64,000 nucleotides of DNA from JBJMHZ01 sp045807125 (GTDB lineage: Bacteria > Actinomycetota > Actinomycetes > JAWWOL01). The number at the start of each line of letters is the position of its first letter. Positions within the stretch are counted from its first letter, which is position 1. The stretch spans positions 1 through 64,000 of the forward strand of contig JBJMHZ010000036.1 in the NCBI GenBank assembly GCA_045807125.1, in the 5' to 3' direction. Shown piece by piece: positions 18,381 through 25,830 of this stretch. A program made the translations under genes and the position numbers. Below the pieces are notes generated by a model. The model ran no database searches. It was not told where the DNA came from and saw only the letters and a program-made list of their open reading frames with translations.

Positions 18381-19859
18381 GTGACCGCAGCGCACGACCC
18401 TGCCCTCGCCGACCTCGCCGACCTGGCCCTCGACGACGTACGGCGGGTCAGGGGCCTGCGGATCGAGTACGCCGACGTGCGCGCCGTGCACGACGAGGCG
18501 CAGTCGGTCGACGTCCGCGACGACCGGGTCGAGGGGGTCACCAGCGAGTCCAGCCGCGGGATCGGCATCCGCGTGCTGCTGGACGGGGCGTGGGGGTTCG
18601 CCGCGACGGGCACCCCGGACGCGGCCGGCGTCCGGGCGGCGGTGGCGCTCGCCATCGACGTGGCGCGGGCGAGCGGTCACGTGCGGGGCCAGCACAACCG
18701 GGTGCGGCTCGACGACGGGCCGCCGGCCGGAGGCAGCTACGTCACCCCGCACGAGCGGGACCCGCTGGAGGTACCGCTCGCCGAGAAGGTCGACCTGCTG
18801 CTCGCCGCCGCCTCGGCGGCGCGGGAGGCGCGCGGGCTGTCGTTCGTGGAGGTGATGACCGACGCCTTCCGGCGGCGCATGTCGTTCCGCTCGACCGCCG
18901 GCGCCCGGATCGAGCAGACCGTGCTGCAGGTGGGCGGCGGGCTGCACGCATGGGCGGTCGGCGGAGGCGAGGCGCAGGTGCGCTGCTACCCCAACTCCTA
19001 CCGCGGCCAGTTCGTCACCGGGGGCTGGGAGGCGGTGCTCGGCCTCGACCTGCCGGGGCACGCGCTCGAGGCGGCGCGCGAGGCGGTGGCCCTGCTGGAC
19101 GCGCCCGACCTGCCGCACGTCGAGGACGCCACCGTGGTGCTCGACTCGAGCCAGCTCGCCCTCCAGGTGCACGAGTCCATCGGCCACCCGCTCGAGCTCG
19201 ACCGCATCCTCGGCATGGAGCGGGCGTACGCCGGCACCAGCTTCGTCGACGTCGACGACCGCGGGCAGCTGCAGTACGCGGCGCCGCTCGTCACCGTCAC
19301 GGCCGACGCGACCACGCCCGGCGGGCTGGGCACGTTCGGCTTCGACGACGAGGGCGTGCCGGCCGGCCGCGCCGACCTCATCCGCGACGGGCGGCTCGTC
19401 GGCTTCCTCAGCAACCGCGAGACCGCCGCCGAGCTCGGCCAGCGCTCCAACGGGACGGCGCGCGCCGACTCCTGGGGGACGATCCCGCTGATCCGGATGA
19501 GCAACGTCTCGCTGGAGCCGGGCGAGGGCGACCTCGAGAGCATCGTCGCCGACACGACGAGCGGCTTCCTGCTCGTCACCAACCGGTCGTGGTCCATCGA
19601 CGACCGCCGGCACAACTTCCAGTTCGGCTGCGAGGCCGCGTACGAGATCACCGCCGGCCAGCGCGGCCGGCTCTACCGCAACTCGTCCTACGCGGGCAGC
19701 ACCGTCGACTTCTGGCGCTCGTGCGACGCGCTCGGCGGCCGCCATGACTGGGTGGTGTGGGGCGTCCCCAACTGCAGCAAGGGCGAGCCGGCGCAGAACG
19801 CGCGGGTCGGCCACGGCGCACCGAGCGGCCGCTTCCGCGCCACCGTCGGGGTGCGCTGA
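18381..19859 (+). CDS. tldD: TldD-type metalloprotease subunit
   Basis: 492 residues from GTG 18381. The zinc motif HESIGH (HExxxH) is followed by PLELDRILG as in TldD, and the C-terminal strands around RNSSYAGSTVDFW match the family. TldD and TldE form a heterodimeric protease that trims leader peptides and degrades unfolded small proteins in known systems. The downstream partner starts on the A of this gene's TGA, so the two subunits should be made in equal amounts. Confidence 0.92.
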   Translation: MTAAHDPALADLADLALDDVRRVRGLRIEYADVRAVHDEAQSVDVRDDRVEGVTSESSRGIGIRVLLDGAWGFAATGTPDAAGVRAAVALAIDVARASGHVRGQHNRVRLDDGPPAGGSYVTPHERDPLEVPLAEKVDLLLAAASAAREARGLSFVEVMTDAFRRRMSFRSTAGARIEQTVLQVGGGLHAWAVGGGEAQVRCYPNSYRGQFVTGGWEAVLGLDLPGHALEAAREAVALLDAPDLPHVEDATVVLDSSQLALQVHESIGHPLELDRILGMERAYAGTSFVDVDDRGQLQYAAPLVTVTADATTPGGLGTFGFDDEGVPAGRADLIRDGRLVGFLSNRETAAELGQRSNGTARADSWGTIPLIRMSNVSLEPGEGDLESIVADTTSGFLLVTNRSWSIDDRRHNFQFGCEAAYEITAGQRGRLYRNSSYAGSTVDFWRSCDALGGRHDWVVWGVPNCSKGEPAQNARVGHGAPSGRFRATVGVR

Positions 19860-21220
19860 TGCCGCGGCTCGCCGGCCCGGATCGGTTGCTCGACCTGGCC
19901 GGCGCCGCGACCGGCCTGCCCGGCGTCGAGGCGGTGGAGGTGCTGCTCGTCCGGGCGGACACCACGCTCACCCGCTTCGCCGACTCGCGGATCCACCAGA
20001 ACGTCGCCCGCTCGGACGGTGCGGCCAGGGTCCGCGTCGTGCTGACGGGCGCCGGGGGCGCGCGGACCGGGGTCGGCGTGACCAACGAGCTCGCGCCGGA
20101 GGCCGTCCGGCGGGCGGCGGAGCAGGCCAGGACGGCCGCCCTCGTCACGCCGCCCGACCCGTCCTTCGCGGGGCTCGCCGAGCCGGTCGATCGCTACCCC
20201 GACGTCGACGCGTACGACGAGCGGACGGCCGGCGCGACGCCTGCGCTGCGCGCCGACCTGGTCGCCAGGATGCTCGCCGAGCTGCCCCGCGGCACGTTCG
20301 GCGCCGGCGCGGTCGCGACCGACGCCCAGGAGGTCGCCGTGGCGAACAGCCTCGGCGTGCGGGCGTACGGCCGCTCGACCCGTGCGGCGCTGCGCGTCCT
20401 CGCGAGCGGCGCCGACTCCACCGGCTACGCCGAAGCCGCCGGGACGAGGGTGGGCGAGCTGGTGCCGGAGGCGCTCGGCGAGCGGGCCGCGGGCAAGGTC
20501 GCCAGGGGCGCGCACCCGCGCGAGCTCGCGCCGGGCAGCTACCCGGTGGTGCTCGAGCCGATGGCCACCGCCACGCTCGTGATGTGGCTCGGCTGGAGCG
20601 CCTTCGGCGGCAAGGCCGTCCACGAGGGTCGCTCCCCGCTGTCCGGCCGGATCGGCGAGCAGGTGCTCTCGCCGCTGGTCACCATCGTCGACGACGCCAC
20701 GTCGCCGCTGCTGCCAGACCTGCCCTTCGACGCCGAGGGCACCCCGAAGCGCCCCCTGCCGCTCATCGAGCGCGGGGTGGCGGTCGGCGTCGCGCACGAC
20801 CGGTGGAGCGCCAAGCTGGCCGGCGCGCCCGGCTCGACGGGCCACGCGCTGCCGGCGCCTGGCGGCCACGGCGGCCTGCCGACCGCGCTGCTGGTCGAGG
20901 CCGGCGACCAGCAGCTCGACGCGCTCGTCGCCGGCCTCGAGCGCGGCCTGCTCGTCACCCGCTTCCACTACACCGGGCTGGTGCACCCGACGACGGCGAC
21001 CATCACCGGGATGACCCGCGACGGCACCTTCTGGGTCGAGGACGGCCGGATCGTCCACGGAGTGCGCAACCTGCGGTTCACCCAGTCGATCATGGACGCG
21101 CTCGCCGACGTCCGCGCCGTCGGCGGCGAGGCGCAGGTGAGCCGCTCGTTCCTCGCCAGCATCCGGGCGCCGGCCGTGCGGCTCGGGTCGTTCAGCTTCA
21201 CCTCGGCGACCGCGCACTGA
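19859..21220 (+). CDS. pmbA: TldE/PmbA-type partner subunit
   Basis: 453 residues from ATG 19859, overlapping tldD as TGATG. It lacks HExxxH, as TldE subunits do, but has the shared fold elements: SRIHQNVAR in the N-terminal strand region, GKAVHEGRSPLSGRIG, and the C-terminal GLVHPTTATITGMTRDGTFW. It provides the non-catalytic half of the TldD/E heterodimer. No RiPP precursor was recognised in the window, so a general peptide-turnover role is more likely than a dedicated one. Confidence 0.9.
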   Translation: MPRLAGPDRLLDLAGAATGLPGVEAVEVLLVRADTTLTRFADSRIHQNVARSDGAARVRVVLTGAGGARTGVGVTNELAPEAVRRAAEQARTAALVTPPDPSFAGLAEPVDRYPDVDAYDERTAGATPALRADLVARMLAELPRGTFGAGAVATDAQEVAVANSLGVRAYGRSTRAALRVLASGADSTGYAEAAGTRVGELVPEALGERAAGKVARGAHPRELAPGSYPVVLEPMATATLVMWLGWSAFGGKAVHEGRSPLSGRIGEQVLSPLVTIVDDATSPLLPDLPFDAEGTPKRPLPLIERGVAVGVAHDRWSAKLAGAPGSTGHALPAPGGHGGLPTALLVEAGDQQLDALVAGLERGLLVTRFHYTGLVHPTTATITGMTRDGTFWVEDGRIVHGVRNLRFTQSIMDALADVRAVGGEAQVSRSFLASIRAPAVRLGSFSFTSATAH

Positions 21221-21237
21221 GCCGCCGGCTCACGGGC

Positions 21238-21903
21238 CTAGCTCGCGGCGGGCAGCCGGTTCGCGATCCGCGGCGACAGCGCGCCGTACCCGAGCAGGTG
21301 GTAGGCGGCCGGCCCGAACTCGCGCGCGTCGGCGAGCGCGATGTGGTCGACGAACAGCACCCCTGCCGACGCCGGCCACAGCACGGCCCACAGCCAGATG
21401 CCGCTCGCCTCGGCGACGAACGCCGCGCGCGCGTCGTCGGCCGGCACCGACCACAGGGCGGTCGGGTGGTCGGCGGCCTCGACCTTGGCGTCCGGGGAGT
21501 GGGTGGTGAGATCGCCCGGGTCGGGGCCGGGCAGGCCGGCGAAGGCTGCGCCCGCACCGATGCCGGGCTCCTCCGCGACCAGGACGAGGTCGGCCGGCCC
21601 GCCGAGCGGCGCCGGTCCGGAGCAGCAGACCACGGTCGCCCGCGCGCCGCTGCGCTCGTCGCCGCAGTACGCCAGCCCGGTCACCACCCAGCCGGGCATC
21701 ATCGGGTGGGGCACCCAGAGGGGGACGTGGGACCGGCGGGCGAGGGCGGCCATCCCCTCCGGAGCCAGGACGCCGACGAGGCCGAACGGCTCCACCTCGC
21801 CGTGCCGGTCGCAGCGCCATGCGCTCGACCACAGGTCCGGCTCGCGCACGCGCCGACCACAGCGGGGGCAGGTCGGTGGCACCTTCATGCAAGGGACGGT
21901 CAC
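21238..21903 (-). CDS. Zinc-ribbon actinobacterial hypothetical protein (DUF6758-like)
   Basis: 221 residues (start 21903 or ATG 21888). It opens with a zinc-ribbon CPRCGRRVREPDLWSSAWRC, then HGEVEPF. The rest is a compact soluble domain with WVPHPMMPGWVVTGLAYCGD and a conserved LWPASAGVLF region. From memory this resembles the actinobacterial family DUF6758, whose function is unknown. It is divergent from the NUDIX gene, with about 54 bp between the starts. Confidence 0.7.
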   Translation of the reverse strand: MTVPCMKVPPTCPRCGRRVREPDLWSSAWRCDRHGEVEPFGLVGVLAPEGMAALARRSHVPLWVPHPMMPGWVVTGLAYCGDERSGARATVVCCSGPAPLGGPADLVLVAEEPGIGAGAAFAGLPGPDPGDLTTHSPDAKVEAADHPTALWSVPADDARAAFVAEASGIWLWAVLWPASAGVLFVDHIALADAREFGPAAYHLLGYGALSPRIANRLPAAS

Positions 21904-21957
21904 GCCTCGACGCTCGCGCCGTCAACCCCTGGCGGCTGGCCGGGGCAGGATGTCCGC

Positions 21958-22359
21958 GTGGACAGCCGTCGCGTCGTGCCAGCGGTCGGCGCCGTGGTCG
22001 TCGACGACGCCGGCCGGCTGCTGCTGGTGCGCCGGGCCCGCGAGCCGGGCGCGGGGCGCTGGTCGCTGCCCGGCGGCCGGGTCGAGCCGGGCGAGGACGA
22101 CGCGGCTGCGCTGCGGCGGGAGATGCGCGAGGAGACCGGCCTGGAGGTCGAGGTCGGCCAGCTCGTCGGGCGGGTGGAGCGCGCCGGGCCGGGCGGCGTC
22201 GTCTACGCGATCTCGGACTACCGGTGCGCGGCGATCGGCGGGAGCCCGCGGGCCGGCAGCGACGCGGCCGCGCTCGGCTGGTTCGGGCCGGGCGAGATCG
22301 ACGCCCTGCCGCTGGTCGCCGAGCTGCTCGATGCGCTGCGCGGCTGGGGAGCGCTCTGA
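21958..22359 (+). CDS. NUDIX hydrolase
   Basis: 133 residues from GTG 21958. The NUDIX box is complete (GX5EX7REUXEEXGU): from GRVEPGEDDAAALRREMREE through TGL at about residues 41-63. The preceding SLPGG is typical of MutT/ADP-ribose pyrophosphatase types. It should hydrolyse a nucleoside-diphosphate derivative using Mg2+; the substrate is not predictable. It is convergent with the MaoC gene, with 16 bp between the stops. Confidence 0.9.
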   Translation: MDSRRVVPAVGAVVVDDAGRLLLVRRAREPGAGRWSLPGGRVEPGEDDAAALRREMREETGLEVEVGQLVGRVERAGPGGVVYAISDYRCAAIGGSPRAGSDAAALGWFGPGEIDALPLVAELLDALRGWGAL

Positions 22360-22375
22360 TCGCCCGAGCGGCCGG

Positions 22376-22879
22376 TCAGGCGCGCGGCTCGGGCCGGCCG
22401 GGCTGCTCGCCGCCGCGCTGCTCGCCGTACGACCGCTTCGGCACCATGACCTTGCGCCGGAACACGCAGACGACGGTGCCGTCCTGCTTGTAGCCGCGGG
22501 TCTCGACGTGCACGACCCCCCTGTCGTCCTTCGAGCGCGACTCGGCCTTGTCGAGCACCGTCGTCTCGCCGTAGATGGTGTCGCCATGGAAGGTCGGCGC
22601 GACGTGGCGCAGCGACTCGACCTCCAGGTTGGCGATCGCCTTGCCCGACACGTCGGGCACCGACATGCCGAGCAGCAGCGAGTAGACGTAGTTGCCGACG
22701 ACGACGTTGCGGCCGAAGTCGGTCGTCCGCTCGGCGTAGTGCGCGTCGAGGTGCAGCGGGTGGTGGTTCATCGTGAGCAGGCAGAAGAGGTGGTCGTCGT
22801 ACTCGGTGACGGTCTTGCCCGGCCAGTGCCGGTAGGTCGCCCCGACCTCGAACTCCTCGAAGTAGCGCCCGAACTGCAT
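22376..22879 (-). CDS. MaoC-family (R)-specific enoyl-CoA hydratase-like protein
   Basis: 167 residues from ATG 22879, chosen because GGAGG lies just upstream and the frame before it is leader. The hot-dog hydratase motif NHHPLHLDAHYA carries the expected Asp/His pair, and GNYVYSLLLGM follows. The pattern is like mesaconyl-CoA or short-chain enoyl-CoA hydratases. It may act with the acyl-CoA dehydrogenase at 30144 and the CoA ester lyase at 46773 in acyl-CoA metabolism, but they are not adjacent. Confidence 0.88.
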   Translation of the reverse strand: MQFGRYFEEFEVGATYRHWPGKTVTEYDDHLFCLLTMNHHPLHLDAHYAERTTDFGRNVVVGNYVYSLLLGMSVPDVSGKAIANLEVESLRHVAPTFHGDTIYGETTVLDKAESRSKDDRGVVHVETRGYKQDGTVVCVFRRKVMVPKRSYGEQRGGEQPGRPEPRA

Positions 22880-22895
22880 GCCACCGGCCTCCAGA

Positions 22896-22936
22896 ACCAC
22901 ATCAGCGACGCTCCGCGTCGACCACATCAGCGACGC
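22896..22936. repeat. Direct repeat ACCACATCAGCGACGC, two copies
   Basis: The identical 16-mer occurs at 22896-22911 and 22921-22936, 25 bp start to start. Both copies lie within 60 bp upstream of the MaoC start (22879) on its strand. Spacing of about two and a half helix turns and the position suggest operator half-sites, or a local duplication. No palindrome is evident. Confidence 0.6.
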
Positions 22937-23104
22937 GCTTCGATCAGGTCGGCGTCAGTGTGCCGAACCGCAGGCGGGGCCCCTGCGGCGGGTCGCCGGC
23001 GAATCGGGCGATCGAGATGCCAGGACGCGTGGCCCGTCCGATACTGGGCAGCGAGACTGGCCCAGCCCGGGCCACGGCTCGCCGAGCGCGAACGGCGGTC
23101 AGAG

Positions 23105-24463
23105 ATGGCCCACGGTGCAGGAGCTGCAGCTCCCACGGTCGTCGTCGACGGCCCGCTGGGGTCCCGGCCGCTCGGCGCGCGCCTCGGCACGCTGGGGGTG
23201 TACGCCCTGGCGCTGGCCACCTGCGCCCTGATCGGCTTGGAGGGCGCGCGCGATGGCTGGCGCGGCACGTCCGGATGGGTCTTCGGCGGCCTCGCGCTCG
23301 CCGGGGCGGTCACGGTCGTCGACGCCGTGCCGTGGTGGCAGCCGCCCAACGCGCGCCGGCGCGACGGCAGCGGTCCCGATGCCGGCGCGTTCGTCGATAT
23401 CGCGGACCTGTTCTTCGTCGCGGCCGCGCTGCTGCTGGGGCCGGTGGCCGCGACGATCGTCAGCCTGCCGTCCTTCGTCGTCGACGCCTGGCTGCATCCG
23501 ACGCGGCCGTACAAGACGCTCTACAACATCTCGGCGTACGCGATCGGCGGCGCGGCCAGCTGGTGGACCTTCCACGGCGTGCTGGCAGCGCTCGGCGTGC
23601 GGGCGACCGCGATCGGCCGGCCGGGCTGGATCCTCGCCGCGGTGCTGGCCGCGCTCGCCTTCGAGCTGATCAATCTGGTGGCCTGCACGCTGGCCCGCTG
23701 GACGATGCACGGGCTCACCACGCCGCTTCGGGATCTGCTCCCGCTCTACCCCGTCTGGACCGAGACCAGCGCGTGCATGCTCGCGGTCGTCCTGTCTGCG
23801 CTGTGGCTCGCCGGGCCGTGGCTCGTGGCGCTCGGCGTCGTGCCGGTGCTGATCCTGCGCCAGGGCCTGTACCTGCGCGACCTGCAGCTCGCGAGCCGCA
23901 CCGACGCCAAGACCGGGCTGTACAACGTCCCGCACTTCACCGAGCTGGCCGAGCGGGAGATCCGGCGGGCGCTGCGGCAGGATGACCCGCTCGCGCTGCT
24001 GGTGGCCGACCTCGACCACCTCCGCCACCTGAACCGCGCCCACGGCCACCTGGCCGGCGACGTCGTGCTGAAGGGCGTCGCGAACGTCCTGCGCGACCAG
24101 GTCCGCGAGTTCGACCTCGTGTGCCGGTTCGGCGGCGAGGAGTTCATCGTCCTGCTGCCGGGCAACGACGCCGCGGAGGCGGCCCGGACCGCCGAGCGGC
24201 TGCGTCACGTGGTCGAGCAGAACGTGCTGAGGGCCACCACCACCGACGTGCCGCTGCGAGCGACCATCTCCGTCGGCGTGGCCTGCCTGCGGCGCCACGG
24301 GAGCACCCTGGAGGAGCTGCTGCACGCCGCCGACGTCGCGCTCTACCGGGCGAAGGACGCCGGCCGCAACCAGGTCCGGCTGGCGCTCGCCCCCCCGGAG
24401 CCCGACGGGGGCGGCACCGCGGCCGCCGGCTCGCGCCTCCGCGCCGGTGCCGACCCGAGCTGA
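23105..24463 (+). CDS. Membrane-bound diguanylate cyclase with product-inhibition site
   Basis: 452 residues from ATG 23105. About eight hydrophobic segments (residues about 25-265) form an MASE-like membrane sensor; WLHPTRPYKTLYNISAYAIG lies in it. The GGDEF domain follows: DAKTGLYNVPHF, DLDHLRHLNRAHGHLAGD, the active-site GGEEF, and LYRAKDAGRN. An RxxD inhibitory site (REFD) lies exactly five residues before GGEEF. The enzyme should make cyclic di-GMP from GTP and be feedback-limited. No EAL domain is present. The stop codon sits in a 21-bp tandem repeat. Confidence 0.9.
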   Translation: MAHGAGAAAPTVVVDGPLGSRPLGARLGTLGVYALALATCALIGLEGARDGWRGTSGWVFGGLALAGAVTVVDAVPWWQPPNARRRDGSGPDAGAFVDIADLFFVAAALLLGPVAATIVSLPSFVVDAWLHPTRPYKTLYNISAYAIGGAASWWTFHGVLAALGVRATAIGRPGWILAAVLAALAFELINLVACTLARWTMHGLTTPLRDLLPLYPVWTETSACMLAVVLSALWLAGPWLVALGVVPVLILRQGLYLRDLQLASRTDAKTGLYNVPHFTELAEREIRRALRQDDPLALLVADLDHLRHLNRAHGHLAGDVVLKGVANVLRDQVREFDLVCRFGGEEFIVLLPGNDAAEAARTAERLRHVVEQNVLRATTTDVPLRATISVGVACLRRHGSTLEELLHAADVALYRAKDAGRNQVRLALAPPEPDGGGTAAAGSRLRAGADPS

Positions 24464-24528
24464 CGCGGTGCCGGCCCGAGCTGACGCGGTGCCGGCCCGA
24501 GCCGACGCGGTGCCGGCCCGATGCTGAC
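24445..24528. repeat. 21-bp tandem repeat spanning a stop and a start codon
   Basis: Four units of 21 bp (24445-24465, 24466-24486, 24487-24507, 24508-24528) share CGGTGCCGRCCCGA at their start; the last unit diverges at its end. Unit 1 contains the stop of the diguanylate cyclase gene and unit 4 contains the ATG (24521) of the next gene. As 21 bp is seven codons, copy-number change would alter only the gene spacing, not any frame. Confidence 0.85.
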
Positions 24529-24949
24529 CCGGGCCGGCCGGCGCCGGCGCGGCGCGGCGACCGCGGCGGCCCTGGTCCTGCTGCTCGCCGGGACCGCGTG
24601 GGGCAGCGACGACGACTTCCCGTTCGGCCCGTTCCGGATGTACGCGGGGCGCAACGACCCGAACGGCGTCGTCGGCGCGACCACGCTGGAGGCCGTCCTG
24701 CCCGGCGGCCGGGTGGTCACCGTGGACGAGCGCGCGACGGGCATGCGCAGGGCCGAGCTCGAGGGCCGGCTCGACCAGTTCCAGGCGGACCCGGCGCTGC
24801 TCGCCACGGTCGCCGCGGCGCATGCCCGGCTGCACCCGCACGAGGCGCCGTACGCCGAGGTCCGCGTGCGGCTGCGCGCGTACCGCCTGCACCACGCCGC
24901 GATCGCGACGACCACCGACCGGATCCTCGCCGACTGGCGGCGGCCGTGA
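24521..24949 (+). CDS. Small secreted or membrane-anchored protein paired with HTTM protein
   Basis: 142 residues from ATG 24521. An N-terminal basic stretch and a hydrophobic helix (residues about 12-27) ending in TAWGSDDDF look like a signal peptide or anchor. The rest is soluble with no motif I recognise; FGPFRMYAGRNDPNG is distinctive. Its stop overlaps the HTTM gene start as GTGA. It is probably a partner of the HTTM membrane enzyme; small proteins of this type often precede HTTM genes. Confidence 0.75.
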   Translation: MLTRAGRRRRGAATAAALVLLLAGTAWGSDDDFPFGPFRMYAGRNDPNGVVGATTLEAVLPGGRVVTVDERATGMRRAELEGRLDQFQADPALLATVAAAHARLHPHEAPYAEVRVRLRAYRLHHAAIATTTDRILADWRRP

Positions 24950-25830
24950 GCGGGCCGGGCCGAGCGGGCCGCGGCCTGGCGTCGTGGTGGTTCGCGCCAG
25001 CTCCGCTCGCGCGGGTCGCGTGGCTGCGCACGGTCGTCTACCTGTTCGTCCCGGTGGACGTGCTGCTGACGACGCCGTGGGTGGCGAGCCACGGCGACCT
25101 CGCCCCGTCGCTCTACCACCCGCTGCTCATCGGACGGCTGCTGCCGCTGCCGACCCCGACGCACGGCGTCGTCCTCGCCGTCGAGGCGGCGCTGCTGGTG
25201 TCGGCGGTCGTCGCGGCGACCGGTCGGGCTCCGCGCGTGGCCGGCACGGCCGTGCTCGTGCTGTACCTCGAGTGGATGGTGATCGCCTTCTCCTACGGCA
25301 AGGTCGACCACGACCGCTTCGCCTTCCTCGTCGCGCTCGCCGTCCTGCCGACCGTGGGCCGCGCGCGGCACGACGATCCGGCGGCGAGCGACGCCGCTGG
25401 CTGGGCGCTGCGCTGCGTGCAGGTCGCCGTGGTCGCGACGTACTTCCTCAGCGCCTGGGCCAAGCTGCGGTACGGCGGCCCGGAGTGGCTCAACAGCGCG
25501 ACGCTCGTCACCGCGGTCATCCGCAAGGGCACGCCGCTCGCGATGCCGCTGCTGCACGTGCCGTGGGTGCTGCGCGCCGTGCAGTGGGGCATCGTCGCCT
25601 TCGAGCTGTCCTCGCCGGCCGTGCTCGTCGTGCGCGACGCCCGGCTGCGCCACGCCTGGGTCGTCGGCTGCTACGCGTTCCACGTGATGACGTTCGCGAC
25701 GATCAGCATCGTCTTCCTGCCGCACTGCGTCGCCCTGCTCGCGTTCCTGCCGCTGGAGCGGGCGGCCGCGGCGGCCCGGCTGCCGCAGCGGGCGGCCGAA
25801 CCGGTCGGCTCCCCCGGGATCGCGACCTAG
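24946..25830 (+). CDS. HTTM (vitamin K-dependent gamma-carboxylase-like) membrane protein
   Basis: 294 residues from GTG 24946. Several membrane helices and typical HTTM strings: LARVAWLRTVVYLFVPVDV near the N-terminus, FSYGKVDHDRFAF and FLSAWAKLRYGGPEWLN. Bacterial HTTM proteins are relatives of gamma-glutamyl carboxylase, but most have no known substrate. It forms a two-gene unit with the preceding secreted protein and ends overlapping, tail to tail, the GGDEF-EAL gene by 4 bp. Confidence 0.82.
   Translation: MSGPGRAGRGLASWWFAPAPLARVAWLRTVVYLFVPVDVLLTTPWVASHGDLAPSLYHPLLIGRLLPLPTPTHGVVLAVEAALLVSAVVAATGRAPRVAGTAVLVLYLEWMVIAFSYGKVDHDRFAFLVALAVLPTVGRARHDDPAASDAAGWALRCVQVAVVATYFLSAWAKLRYGGPEWLNSATLVTAVIRKGTPLAMPLLHVPWVLRAVQWGIVAFELSSPAVLVVRDARLRHAWVVGCYAFHVMTFATISIVFLPHCVALLAFLPLERAAAAARLPQRAAEPVGSPGIAT

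Noticed and set aside
19859..21220. TldD/E as part of a RiPP cluster
   Set aside because: No precursor peptide, modifying enzyme or transporter specific to RiPPs was found nearby.
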